In this document: piece by piece, positions 6,771 to 14,399 of the stretch
How the letters are laid out: each line of letters opens with the position of its first letter
Position numbering within the stretch: position 1 is the stretch's first letter
NCBI GenBank assembly: GCA_964511025.1
Contig: CAZEDK010000039.1
Coordinates: 1 to 14,625, forward strand
Reading direction: 5' to 3'
Length of the DNA stretch: 14,625 bases
DNA from: CAZEDK01 sp964511025
Lineage (GTDB): Bacteria > Patescibacteriota > Gracilibacteria > UBA1369 > GWF2-33-10
Notes under the pieces: generated by a model
What the model saw: only the letters and a program-made list of their open reading frames with translations
The model's database searches: none
Told to the model about the DNA's origin: nothing
Made by a program: the position numbers and the translations under genes

Positions 6771-7304
6771 TTAGTTTTTTTCATTTTTAATTTCTGTGCT
6801 CTCGTCATAATTCAGTTCTAAGCTGAAGCTATACTCTGTTTGTCCGCTTGAGTTTGTACCTTTTGAGATTGTTGGAATAAAAACATCGCTTAAATAATTT
6901 GTTTTTGTCATTGTGTCTATTAATGTTGTGATTTTATCAACTCCAGATGTCAGGGCCGCCAAACTAATATTTCCTGATTTGTTTGCGGAATATGACCTGT
7001 AGAATACTTCTTTTGGAGTAATCGAACTAATTTTTTTTATTGCTTCGGACCATTTAATTTCAGAATCAAGCCTTTTTTTGAGTTCATTTGCGCTTACAAG
7101 CTGTGGTAAACTTTTCTCTTCCATGCTTTTTATTTGATTTTTCATTGCTATGACGCTGTTTTCTTTTCCGGTTTTTTCAGAAATTAAACGAGTTTTGCTT
7201 ATATAACTATAAATTCCAAAAAGAATGCTTAGAATAAATATTCCGATAAGTAATATAGTGATCAAGTTCAAGCCCTGACCGTAAATTCGGTCTTTGTTTT
7301 CCAT
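6771..7304 (-). CDS. pilN: PilN-like pilus assembly protein
   Basis: 177 residues. A membrane helix at about 12-33 is followed by a coiled coil (about 40-85) and a domain containing SITPKEVFYRSYSANKSGNISLAAL, which matches the usual PilN pattern of an initial helix then a strand describing assembly modes (here about 94-120). It opens the four-gene minus-strand pilus operon. The normal upstream partner PilM is not in front of it; the divergent RNHCP gene is there instead. Assignment is by architecture and gene order, with low direct sequence identity. Confidence 0.75.
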   Translation of the reverse strand: MENKDRIYGQGLNLITILLIGIFILSILFGIYSYISKTRLISEKTGKENSVIAMKNQIKSMEEKSLPQLVSANELKKRLDSEIKWSEAIKKISSITPKEVFYRSYSANKSGNISLAALTSGVDKITTLIDTMTKTNYLSDVFIPTISKGTNSSGQTEYSFSLELNYDESTEIKNEKN

Positions 7305-7338
7305 ATTTATATATTATGAAATTGTTGTTATATTTTTT

Positions 7339-7366
7339 TTGTTAACGAAAATCTTATCATTATACA
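7339..7366 (+). promoter_or_regulatory. Probable promoter of the RNHCP gene
   Basis: TTGTTA (7339-7344) and TATACA (7361-7366) with 16 bp between. The expected start near 7373 would leave a leader of only about four bases before the ATG. It overlaps the divergent pilus promoter, so the two transcription units may compete. Confidence 0.35.
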
Positions 7367-7387
7367 CTTAATTCTAATGAAGAGCAA
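7359..7387 (-). promoter_or_regulatory. Promoter of the pilus operon
   Basis: On the minus strand a perfect -10 TATAAT (7359-7364) lies 17 bp from a weak -35 TTGCTC (7382-7387). The -35 falls within the first codons of the divergent RNHCP gene. The expected start near 7352 gives a leader of about 48 nt to pilN. Confidence 0.5.
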
Positions 7388-7694
7388 AAGAAATTTTATA
7401 GCAAAAGGAAAAAACACAGCTTTTAAATGTTTGAATTGCTCTGTTGAAAATTTAGCACTCAAAGGAGGGCTAAGAAATCACTGTAAAAATTGTCTTTTTA
7501 GTTTGCATCTTGATTTCGAAATTCCAGGGGATCGCCTAAGTTCGTGCAAAGCTTTGATGAAGGTAGCTGGATTGGATTATAACGGTAAAAAAGGATATAT
7601 ATTGATACATGAATGCTTAAAATGTGGAAAAATCATGAGAAATAAAATGGCGAAGGATGATGATTTCTTTGAATTAAAGATTTATAATAATTAA
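7377..7694 (+). CDS. RNHCP-domain zinc protein
   Basis: 105 residues, essentially one RNHCP domain. Visible are the first CxxC (C18, C21), the name-giving RNHCxxC (33-39) followed by CLFSLHLD, PGDR (50-53), a cysteine at 57, HECLKCG (78-84), and the RNKMAKDDD end motif (88-96). The cysteine and histidine sets predict binding of one or two zinc ions. The family is widespread, but its function is unknown to me; an RNA-related role is only a guess. It is divergent from the pilus operon and 173 bp upstream of tilS. Confidence 0.85.
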   Translation: MKSKRNFIAKGKNTAFKCLNCSVENLALKGGLRNHCKNCLFSLHLDFEIPGDRLSSCKALMKVAGLDYNGKKGYILIHECLKCGKIMRNKMAKDDDFFELKIYNN

Positions 7695-7748
7695 TTTCCT
7701 CAGTAGAAATAGCAATCATTTTTCAATATTAGTTCACCTTAAGTTTAA

Positions 7749-7770
7749 TTTGTTTTAAATTTGTTTTAAA
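7749..7770 (+). repeat. Tandem 11-bp direct repeat
   Basis: TTTGTTTTAAA occurs twice head to tail (7749-7759, 7760-7770). The period is one helical turn, so both copies present the same DNA face, as in some operators. It lies in the 173-bp gap before tilS. No function is demonstrated, and AT-rich DNA makes chance copies more likely. Confidence 0.4.
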
Positions 7771-7806
7771 TAACATGACAAGCAAATTTACAATTTAAAA
7801 ATTCTG

Positions 7807-7825
7807 TTTTCAATTTTGTTGAAAA
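7807..7825. repeat. 7-bp inverted repeat before tilS
   Basis: TTTTCAA and TTGAAAA flank a 5-base spacer. It sits just upstream of a -10-like TAAAAT at 7832-7837, where a -35 box would be expected but is weak. It could be a repressor or activator site, or a weak hairpin at the end of the RNHCP transcript. No U-run follows. Confidence 0.35.
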
Positions 7826-7867
7826 TAGTTGTAAAATGACGGAAAATACCTTTTTATCCAAATATAT

Positions 7868-8776
7868 ATGTTGAAGAAAGCATATCCTTTGATCGTCGCA
7901 GTATCTGGAGGTGCTGATTCTGTAGCTTTGTTAAATGTTATTTATAATTTTTACAAAGATCAAAACTTCGATTTATCCAATATTATTATTGCTCACCTAA
8001 ATCATGCTTTGAGAGGCAAAGATTCAGATGAGGATGAAAAATTAGTCAAAAGTTACGCAAAGAAATTTGGACTCAAATTCGAATCTTTGAAATTGCATTG
8101 GGATGCAAAAAATAAAGCAAATCTTGAAGCAAAATGCCGTCAAAAGAGATATGAATTTCTAAATACTTTGAAAAAAAAATATAAAGCAAAATATATTCTG
8201 ACTGCCCATCATTTGAATGACAATCTGGAAACTTTTTTACTCAATTTTACAAGAGGAGCTGGTCTTAATGGACTCAAAGGAATGAATTTTTTGGAAAATG
8301 ATATTTTGAGGCCATTTTTAAATCTCACAAAAGCAGAAATACTGAATTACTGTAAAAAAAACAAACTTAAGTTTCGTGAAGATATGACAAATCAGGATGA
8401 AACTTTTGCAAGAAATCGAATAAGGTTAAAAGTTTTACCAGAGTTGCTAAAAATTAATGAGAATTTATATAAGACATTTGAGACGAATCTTGCAAATTTG
8501 AGAGATCTTTTCGATTTTTTTGAAAATTATGTTGTAAATTGGATCAATGGCAGGGATAAATTCCCAGTGAAAGAGTTTCGCCTTTTAGATAAAGTTCTAC
8601 AAAAACAAATTTTGATACATATTTATAAAAAAATTCACAAATCTACATACAATCTTCAGTCCTCACATATAGATCAAATTCTTAAAATCTTAAATAGTGG
8701 AAAAGGAAACGTAAAAAAAGAATTTGGACCTAAAATTTTTATAAAAATAGATAAAGGCTTGATTGTTTTTGCTTGA
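7868..8776 (+). CDS. tilS: tRNA(Ile)-lysidine synthase
   Basis: Joins lysine to C34 of the CAU-anticodon isoleucine tRNA using ATP, so that it reads AUA. The PP-loop SGGADS is at 13-18, HLNHALRG at 43-50, the AHHLNDNLET motif at 113-122 with RGAGLNGLKGM behind it, and the family signature DMTNQDETFARNRIR at 172-186. At 302 residues it is the short type: the N-terminal catalytic domain plus a helical extension, without the separate C-terminal TilS domain of the E. coli enzyme. The start lies nine codons before the first strand and has no Shine-Dalgarno site. A -10-like TAAAAT (7832-7837) lies upstream. Confidence 0.95.
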   Translation: MLKKAYPLIVAVSGGADSVALLNVIYNFYKDQNFDLSNIIIAHLNHALRGKDSDEDEKLVKSYAKKFGLKFESLKLHWDAKNKANLEAKCRQKRYEFLNTLKKKYKAKYILTAHHLNDNLETFLLNFTRGAGLNGLKGMNFLENDILRPFLNLTKAEILNYCKKNKLKFREDMTNQDETFARNRIRLKVLPELLKINENLYKTFETNLANLRDLFDFFENYVVNWINGRDKFPVKEFRLLDKVLQKQILIHIYKKIHKSTYNLQSSHIDQILKILNSGKGNVKKEFGPKIFIKIDKGLIVFA

Positions 8777-8801
8777 TACAACTAATTTAGTTATGTAAAA
8801 T
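8773..8801 (+). promoter_or_regulatory. Promoter of the ftsH-hsp20-galU operon
   Basis: TTGATA (8773-8778), 17 bp, TAAAAT (8796-8801). The -35 box overlaps the tilS stop codon. The expected start near 8808 gives a leader of about 34 nt. No heat-shock operator such as CIRCE is visible in it. Confidence 0.55.
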
Positions 8802-8825
8802 GTAGACCCGGTTGTACTTTTTAAA

Positions 8826-8831
8826 AAGGTG
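8826..8831 (+). promoter_or_regulatory. Shine-Dalgarno site that decides the ftsH start
   Basis: AAGGTG lies 10 bases before the ATG at 8842. It is one of the few recognisable ribosome-binding sites in the window and argues for this ATG over the in-frame TTG at 8812, which would place the site inside the coding region. Confidence 0.6.
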
Positions 8832-8841
8832 CTTAGAATTT

Positions 8842-10731
8842 ATGGCTGCCAAAAACGATAAAAATTCACAAGACAACAACAATAAGAAGAAAAAATCTTC
8901 TCAATTAAGTCTCATATATTTAGTTATAGGCGCTTTTTTGTTGAGCAGTATTTACATGATGTTTACTACAAAAACAGAATTAAATACAAAAGTGAATTAT
9001 TCTACTTTCTTAACTGAAGCAAAAGGTGATCAGATAGACACTTTGACTTTTTATGATAACAAGATAGATATACTTCTAAAGAGCGGTGAATTGCAGTATA
9101 CAACAAAAGAGCCTGCTAGCAATGCTCAGGAAATTCTGGCGGATATCCCAGCTCAAAATAGACAGACTATAAATATAGAGATTGTTGATACAAAAAGTAG
9201 AAATATGTGGATGGATATATTGATAAGCATATTCCCATTTATATTGGTGATTGGCTTTTTGATTTTTTTGATGAGACATGCACAGGGCGTGAATAGTCAA
9301 GCCATGAGTTTTGGACAAAGTCTTGCTCGTATATATGACAAGACAAACCCGAAAAAAACTACTTTCAAAGATGTTGCCGGCGCAAAAGAAGCCAAAGAAG
9401 AGCTTGAAGAGATAGTGGATTTCCTCAAAAGTCCGGCAAAATACACAGCAATAGGGGCAAAAATACCAAGGGGAGTTTTGCTTGTTGGTCATCCCGGTAC
9501 AGGTAAGACTTTGCTTGCAAGAGCGGTTGCAGGCGAGGCGAATGTGCCTTTTTTCTCTATTTCAGGATCTGAATTTGTAGAGATGTTTGTTGGTGTTGGA
9601 GCAAGCAGAGTGCGTGATTTATTCAAAAAAGCTAAACGAAATGCTCCATGTATCATTTTTATTGATGAGATTGATGCTGTGGGAAGGCATAGAGGAGCCG
9701 GAATGGGAGGAGGTCATGACGAAAGAGAGCAAACTCTGAACCAGATTTTGACTGAGATGGATGGCTTCGAAGTTAGTGATAATGTAATTGTTGTTGCAGC
9801 CACTAATCGTCCTGACGTTTTGGATCCTGCTCTTTTACGTCCGGGAAGATTTGATCGCCGGGTCACAGTGAATTTACCAGTATTGGAAGAAAGAAAAGAA
9901 ATATTAGAAGTTCATGCTCGCAACAAACCTCTTGGAGAAGAAGTTGATCTGACAATAATTGCCAGACATACGCCTGGATTTTCCGGAGCTGACTTGGAAA
10001 ATGTGATGAATGAGGCGGCCATTGTCACTGCAAAAAAAGAAAACAAGAAAATTGCGCAAATAGATATAGAAAGATCCATTGAAAAAGTTATGGCTGGCGC
10101 TGAACGAAGATCGCTGATTTTGTCTGACGAAGAAAAAAAGATTGTTGCTTATCATGAAGTTGGACACGCTATTGTTGGACACTTGTTGCCGGGCTGCGAT
10201 CCTGTTCAGAAAATTTCTATTATTTCAAGAGGAAGCGCACTTGGAATAACTTGGTTTTTGCCGGAAAAAGATCAAGTTTTGCATGCAAAATCTAAGTATC
10301 AAGATGAAATATGTTCTCTTCTTGGAGGCTATATAGCTGAAGAAATGATGTTTCAAGAGCCTACAACAGGTCCATCTAACGATCTTAAGCGCGCAACAGA
10401 TATAGCACGTGATATGGTCACAAAATATGGAATGAGTGAACTTGGGTTGACGATATTCAATGGCAAGGATCATGAAGTGTTTTTGGGTAAAGATTTTGGT
10501 AGTGTAAAAAATTATTCCGAAAAATCAGCTGAAAATATAGATAAATATGTAAAAATAATTTTGGAAACTGCATATAAGAGGACAAAAGAGCTTTTGATAA
10601 AAAACAAAAATACACTTATTGTTATAGCCGAAGATTTGATAAAAAAAGAAGCAATAAGCAGGGAAGAATTTTTAGCCTATTTTGTCCAAAAAAAGAATTT
10701 AAAAAGCCGAAGGCTGCCCACTCTGGTTTAA
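8842..10731 (+). CDS. ftsH: ATP-dependent zinc metalloprotease FtsH
   Basis: Membrane-bound AAA protease that extracts and degrades damaged membrane proteins and some soluble regulators. From the ATG at 8842 it has 629 residues. The Lys/Asn-rich N-terminus is followed by membrane helix 1 (about 22-42), an extracytoplasmic domain, helix 2 (123-145), and the AAA module. That module has Walker A GHPGTGKT (216-223), Walker B IIFIDE (271-276), the pore loop around [10 protein letters not shown], and the second region of homology [18 protein letters not shown] (322-339). The zinc site is HEVGH (438-442), with D514 as the probable third ligand. The second Walker A residue is His where Pro is usual. 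It is the first gene of an operon with hsp20 and galU, transcribed from 8773-8801. Confidence 0.97.
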   Translation: MAAKNDKNSQDNNNKKKKSSQLSLIYLVIGAFLLSSIYMMFTTKTELNTKVNYSTFLTEAKGDQIDTLTFYDNKIDILLKSGELQYTTKEPASNAQEILADIPAQNRQTINIEIVDTKSRNMWMDILISIFPFILVIGFLIFLMRHAQGVNSQAMSFGQSLARIYDKTNPKKTTFKDVAGAKEAKEELEEIVDFLKSPAKYTAIGAKIPRGVLLVGHPGTGKTLLARAVAGEANVPFFSISGSEFVEMFVGVGASRVRDLFKKAKRNAPCIIFIDEIDAVGRHRGAGMGGGHDEREQTLNQILTEMDGFEVSDNVIVVAATNRPDVLDPALLRPGRFDRRVTVNLPVLEERKEILEVHARNKPLGEEVDLTIIARHTPGFSGADLENVMNEAAIVTAKKENKKIAQIDIERSIEKVMAGAERRSLILSDEEKKIVAYHEVGHAIVGHLLPGCDPVQKISIISRGSALGITWFLPEKDQVLHAKSKYQDEICSLLGGYIAEEMMFQEPTTGPSNDLKRATDIARDMVTKYGMSELGLTIFNGKDHEVFLGKDFGSVKNYSEKSAENIDKYVKIILETAYKRTKELLIKNKNTLIVIAEDLIKKEAISREEFLAYFVQKKNLKSRRLPTLV

Positions 10732-10741
10732 AACTTGAAAA

Positions 10742-11200
10742 GTGACTATTGGTATAAAAGAAATTAGCGGTATAAAAAAGAAAAATGAAATTATTTCTGA
10801 GCTTAAACGTGAACATGATTTCAAAATATCCAAATTAAATGATTTTAGTAATGGTGATAGCAAAGTTAAACCTTCATGTGGAGAATTAAAATTGGATGTA
10901 TATAGGGATGCTGAATATTTATATATTATTTGTCAGATCGCTGGCGTAAGAAAAGAGCATGTCAAACTTACTTTAAATTATGATGTTTTGCTTATTGAAG
11001 GTAGACAATATTTTCCTCTTGGTGAAGGACCTTTTGTGGCGCTTGCAAAGGAGTGCAACTGGGGTGAGTTTCGCAGAAGAATTGTTTTGCCTGAAGATAT
11101 AGACACAAATGCTTTGAAAGCAAATTTTGACAGTGGACTCCTTATTATCAGTATACCCATTATTGAAAAAGCAAAAATGAAGGTCATTGAGATAAATTAA
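10742..11200 (+). CDS. Small heat-shock protein, Hsp20/alpha-crystallin family
   Basis: 152 residues from a GTG start; no in-frame ATG lies nearby. The N-terminal arm (1-45) is short and charged. The alpha-crystallin domain (about 46-150) has the typical strands: LKLDVYRDAEYLYIICQIAGVRK, LLIEGRQ, the F-R-R-R-I-V-L-P strand (110-117), and the signature SGLLIISIP (131-139). It acts as an ATP-independent holdase that forms oligomers. The gap to ftsH is 10 bases and to galU is 1 base, so the chaperone is cotranscribed with a quality-control protease. Confidence 0.9.
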   Translation: MTIGIKEISGIKKKNEIISELKREHDFKISKLNDFSNGDSKVKPSCGELKLDVYRDAEYLYIICQIAGVRKEHVKLTLNYDVLLIEGRQYFPLGEGPFVALAKECNWGEFRRRIVLPEDIDTNALKANFDSGLLIISIPIIEKAKMKVIEIN

Positions 11201-11201
11201 A

Positions 11202-12071
11202 ATGAAAATTAAAAAGGCAATATTTCCGGTTGCAGGATTTGGGACTAGATTTTTGCCTGTTACAAAAGCTCAGCCAAAAGAAATGCTCCCGATAGTTGAT
11301 AAACCTGTTATTCAATATTTGGTTGAAGAAGCTGTTTCTGCTGGCATTGAAGAAATCATTTTGGTAACAGGTAGAGGTAAAAGATCTATTGAGGATCATT
11401 TCGATCATTCATTTGAGCTTAAATATAATTTGGTGGAAGCAGGTAAAGCTGATCTTTTAAAAGAAGTTGAATCTATAGAAAATCTTGCGAAATTTTCTTA
11501 CGTTAGACAGCCTATGCCTCTTGGAGATGGAGATGCGATAATGCAAGCGCGACAGCTCATAGGGAATGAACCATTTTTGGTCTTATTTGGAGATGATCTT
11601 GTCGATAACGAAGTCTCTGCCGCTGCTCAGCTTTGCACCGCGTTTCAAAAAACTAATTCTCCAATAATTGCACTTACGCAAATAAATTCTGAAGATTCTA
11701 AGAATTATGGTATTTTTGATACTAATGATTTTGATTCAAAAATTCATTTGGCAAAAGGATTTGTTGAAAAGCCGAATGCAGATAAAGCGCCTACAAATCT
11801 CGCGATTATTGGAAAATATATTTTGACGCCTGATATTTTTGATGCTCTTGAGAAGGCAAAAAAATCCAAAGATGGTGAACTTAGATTGATAGATGGGTTG
11901 ATGATCCTCTTGAAAGAACATAAAATTTATGGTTTAGAGGTTGAAGGTAAAAGGTACGATGCAGGTTCAAAAATAGGTTTTCTTGAGGCTACAATTGATT
12001 TTGCTTTAAAAAGACCTGATCTTGGGCCTGCTTTGAAAGCATATTTAAGGTCGCTTGATTTGGAGCTTTAG
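11202..12071 (+). CDS. galU: UTP-glucose-1-phosphate uridylyltransferase
   Basis: Makes UDP-glucose from UTP and glucose-1-phosphate for envelope polysaccharides. The 289 residues span the usual family length. Nucleotide-binding loop PVAGFGTRFLPVTKAQPKEMLP is at 9-30, the uridine region PLGDGDA at 106-112, the metal-binding strand LVLFGDD at 126-132, FVEKP at 187-191, DGELRL at 224-229, and the sugar-binding VEGKRYDAGSKIGF at 247-260. In PLGDGDA the residue usually His is Asp. It ends the ftsH operon; the partly visible sugar transferase at the right edge could use sugars derived from its product. Confidence 0.93.
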   Translation: MKIKKAIFPVAGFGTRFLPVTKAQPKEMLPIVDKPVIQYLVEEAVSAGIEEIILVTGRGKRSIEDHFDHSFELKYNLVEAGKADLLKEVESIENLAKFSYVRQPMPLGDGDAIMQARQLIGNEPFLVLFGDDLVDNEVSAAAQLCTAFQKTNSPIIALTQINSEDSKNYGIFDTNDFDSKIHLAKGFVEKPNADKAPTNLAIIGKYILTPDIFDALEKAKKSKDGELRLIDGLMILLKEHKIYGLEVEGKRYDAGSKIGFLEATIDFALKRPDLGPALKAYLRSLDLEL

Positions 12072-12083
12072 TTTTGCTAGAAT
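12055..12083 (+). promoter_or_regulatory. Promoter of the TPR gene
   Basis: TTGATT (12055-12060), 17 bp, TAGAAT (12078-12083), preceded by TGC so that it is also an extended -10. It lies across the galU 3' end. The expected start near 12090 gives a leader of about 37 nt. Confidence 0.55.
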
Positions 12084-12126
12084 ATCTAGATTAAGAAAAA
12101 GTTAGCAAATAAATGCCAAATCACAA

Positions 12127-12705
12127 ATGAATAATATCTTAAAAGAGGCTGACAGGCTTAAAATGAATGGTAACCATGAAGACGCCATTAAACTTTGTCA
12201 AAAAGCGATATTTTCTGATCTTGATTGTACAGAAGCTTATGAGGAAATAGGAGACAATTATTTATCTCTCAAAAAATACGATAAAGCTCAAAAAGCTCTT
12301 GAATACGCCGTCAAACTTAATCCGGGCAGTGCTAATGGTCACTATTTATTAGGATTTTTATATTCATGTATGGGAAAATGGCATCAATCGATAGATAATC
12401 TCGAAAAAGCTGACGGAATTGAACGCAATCATCCTGAGATTTTACGTTGTTTGGGCTGGTCATATTTTCACAGTGGACATAGAAAAAAAGGCTTGATTGT
12501 TATGGAAAGAGCGCTTAATCTCAATCCTAATGATTGTCTCATTCTATCTGATTTAGCGGTTTGTTATTTACATGAAAAGAATTTTGACAAAACTGTTGTT
12601 CTTTTGGAACAAGCGATAAAAATCGAACCGACCAATGAGAAGGTGAAGCAATGTCTCAAAACGGCACTCTTTTTCAAAAGTGAATACGGAAGAAAGTTAA
12701 ATTAA
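12127..12705 (+). CDS. Tetratricopeptide-repeat protein
   Basis: 192 residues made almost wholly of about five 34-residue TPR units (roughly 4-35, 36-69, 70-103, 104-137, 138-171). Typical residues are seen in AYEEIGDNYLSLKKYDKAQKALEYAVKLNP and in the ALNLNPND and AIKIEPTN turns. No signal peptide, membrane helix or enzyme domain is present, so it is probably a cytoplasmic scaffold. Its partner is unknown. It has its own promoter and is followed 40 bases later by rnpB. Confidence 0.88.
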   Translation: MNNILKEADRLKMNGNHEDAIKLCQKAIFSDLDCTEAYEEIGDNYLSLKKYDKAQKALEYAVKLNPGSANGHYLLGFLYSCMGKWHQSIDNLEKADGIERNHPEILRCLGWSYFHSGHRKKGLIVMERALNLNPNDCLILSDLAVCYLHEKNFDKTVVLLEQAIKIEPTNEKVKQCLKTALFFKSEYGRKLN

Positions 12706-12731
12706 TTTTTTATTTAATTTAATGTGTTTTA

Positions 12732-12740
12732 TGTTATAAT
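12732..12740 (+). promoter_or_regulatory. Extended -10 promoter of rnpB
   Basis: TGTTATAAT is a perfect extended -10 element. No good -35 box lies 16-18 bp upstream, where the DNA is plain AT-rich. The predicted start at about 12746-12747 coincides with the first paired base of RNase P helix P1. Confidence 0.65.
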
Positions 12741-12745
12741 GATGG

Positions 12746-13177
12746 TCCCTTCTTAAATGTGTTTACTTGCCTTCACTTAATTGAAGGTGAGAGGAAAGTC
12801 CGAGCAGCTTCTAAGACATTGTAGTGGGTAACGCCCATCCTTTTAGGGTAATGCCTAAGATGAGGACCAGTGCCACAGAGACGATACTATTCAATGCTTT
12901 GCATTGGAGAAAGGTGAAAAGTCCCGCACTGTTTCCTGTTTCGGCAGGAAGCAAGTGGGAGCGTCCATTCTTAGCTCTCAAGAGCTTTGGAGGACACAGG
13001 TAAACTCTACAAGCTGCAAGCTTATATGGGAGGACATAAAAAAGGAAAAAAGTCTTAGATCCTTATGCCTCGTAAGCGCTTAACTTTGTCAGCAATGACA
13101 TAGCAAGACAGATTAACACACCCTTCGAAGCTCGATAGAGCGTAGAAGGGACAGAACTCGGCTTATTTAAGAAGGGG
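12746..13177 (+). ncRNA. rnpB: RNase P RNA (catalytic subunit)
   Basis: The ribozyme that removes 5' leaders from pre-tRNAs. Helix P1 is formed by CCCTTCTTAAAT (12747-12758) and ATTTAAGAAGGG (13165-13176), 12 perfect pairs. The conserved core is seen as GAGGAAAGTCCGAGC near the 5' end, AGTGCCACAGAGA, GGTAAAC, and ACAGAACTCGGCTTA near the 3' end. P4 pairs CCGAG with CTCGG, a compensatory change from the common CCGGG/CCCGG. A P3-like hairpin CTTCA..TGAAG and a TTCCTG..CAGGAA hairpin are also present. The length of about 430 nt fits a bacterial ancestral-type molecule. The strand between the P16 and P15 pairings reads CCTCG (13067-13071), so the GGU motif that normally binds the tRNA CCA end seems absent. 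No U-rich terminator follows. Confidence 0.95.
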
Positions 13178-13211
13178 AAATCTTTGATTCAAAGAATACC
13201 ATTCCCCGAAA

Positions 13212-13240
13212 TTGACTTATTACAAGGAGTGTCATATACT
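13212..13240 (+). promoter_or_regulatory. Promoter of the ATPase gene, start on the ATG
   Basis: TTGACT (13212-13217), exactly 17 bp, TATACT (13235-13240). The expected transcript start, about seven bases downstream, is 13247, which is the A of the proposed ATG. The mRNA would then be leaderless. Confidence 0.6.
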
Positions 13241-13246
13241 AAAATC

Positions 13247-14374
13247 ATGCAAATACAAAGAATTTATAATAATTTAGAAAAACACATCAAAGCTAATAAA
13301 GTTTTAGTTATTTATGGTGCTAGACAGGTTGGCAAGACAACTTTAATTAAAAATTTTCTACAAAATACAAATTTAAAATACAAACTGGATTTCGGAGAGA
13401 ATCTAAGCATCCATGAAATTTTGGGAGGAAATAATTTTGAGAAAACAATTGAATATGCAAAAAATTATGAATTAGTAGTAATAGATGAGGCACAAAAAAT
13501 AAAAAACATTGGAGAAGGATTAAAAATTATAGTTGATCATATCGAAAATATAAAAGTAATAGTTACAGGTTCTTCATCATTTGAATTGGCTGGACAAATA
13601 GGAGAGCCTCTTACGGGACGTAAAATTAATCTTACGTTGTTTCCAGTTTCTCAAATAGAACTTAATAACTTATATAATAAAGTTGAATTAAGTCAAAACT
13701 TAGAAAAATATTTAATATTTGGATCTTATCCTGAAGTTCTAATTAATGATGATAAATTTGAAAAAGAAAAAATATTGAATGAAATTGTTGGATCATATTT
13801 ACTAAAAGATATTTTTGCATTAGAAAAAGTCAAAAGTCCTAAATTAGTTCTGGATTTATTAAGGCTACTTGCTTTTCAGGTTGGCAGTGAAGTATCATTT
13901 ACTGAATTAGGCAATCGTTTAGAAATTGACAATAAAACTGTCGCTCGATATATAGATTTATTTGAAAAAGCTTTTGTTATTTATAATTTAAGAGGTTACA
14001 GTGCTAACTTACGTAAAGAAATAACCAAAAAAGGGAAATATTATTTTTATGATAATGGTATTCGTAATGCAATAATTTCAAATTTTAACGAATTAGCTCT
14101 GAGAAATGATATTGGACAGCTTTGGGAAAATTTTATTCTAATAGAAAGATTAAAGAAAAAATATTATCATAATATTTATGCTAATAATTTTTTTTGGCGA
14201 ACTTGGGACGGCAAAGAGATAGATTTAATTGAAGAGCGTGAAGGTAAATTATTTGGATATGAATTTAAATGGCAAAAAAATAATTTCAAAAAACCACAAG
14301 AATTCTTGGATACCTACAAAAACAGTTCCATAGAATTGATAAATAAAGAAAATTATTTGGATTTTGTACTTTAA
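13247..14374 (+). CDS. AAA_14 ATPase with DUF4143 nuclease-like domain
   Basis: 375 residues from the ATG at 13247. The P-loop YGARQVGKTTL is at 23-33, Walker B LVVIDEAQ at 76-83 and a sensor strand VIVTGSS at 104-110. A winged-helix segment (about 213-250, FTELGNRLEIDNKTVARYI) follows, and the C-terminal domain (about 265-375) contains KEIDLIEE (323-330) and GYEFKW (337-342). This gives the D...ExK pattern (D326, E339, K341) of a PD-(D/E)xK fold. The family is common in archaea and anaerobes, often strain-specific; its function is unknown, and defence or mobile-element roles are only suspected. An in-frame TTG at 13184 would add 21 residues but would require translation across the promoter; family members usually start just before the P-loop helix, as here. 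It lies between rnpB and a sugar transferase with no functional link to either and looks AT-rich, which may indicate insertion. Confidence 0.88.
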   Translation: MQIQRIYNNLEKHIKANKVLVIYGARQVGKTTLIKNFLQNTNLKYKLDFGENLSIHEILGGNNFEKTIEYAKNYELVVIDEAQKIKNIGEGLKIIVDHIENIKVIVTGSSSFELAGQIGEPLTGRKINLTLFPVSQIELNNLYNKVELSQNLEKYLIFGSYPEVLINDDKFEKEKILNEIVGSYLLKDIFALEKVKSPKLVLDLLRLLAFQVGSEVSFTELGNRLEIDNKTVARYIDLFEKAFVIYNLRGYSANLRKEITKKGKYYFYDNGIRNAIISNFNELALRNDIGQLWENFILIERLKKKYYHNIYANNFFWRTWDGKEIDLIEEREGKLFGYEFKWQKNNFKKPQEFLDTYKNSSIELINKENYLDFVL

Positions 14375-14399
14375 TCAAAATACTAGACTTTCAAAAAAT

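Noticed and set aside
8812..8841. TTG at 8812 as the ftsH start
   Set aside because: It would put the only good Shine-Dalgarno site inside the gene and lies almost on the predicted transcript start.
9076..9492. Minus-strand 138-codon open frame inside ftsH
   Set aside because: It is antisense to conserved FtsH sequence and has no recognisable domain.
13184..13246. TTG start for the ATPase using the purine-rich end of rnpB as ribosome-binding site
   Set aside because: The spacing is tempting, but the message would need to include the rnpB P1 helix, and a strong promoter with the start on the downstream ATG explains the gene better.
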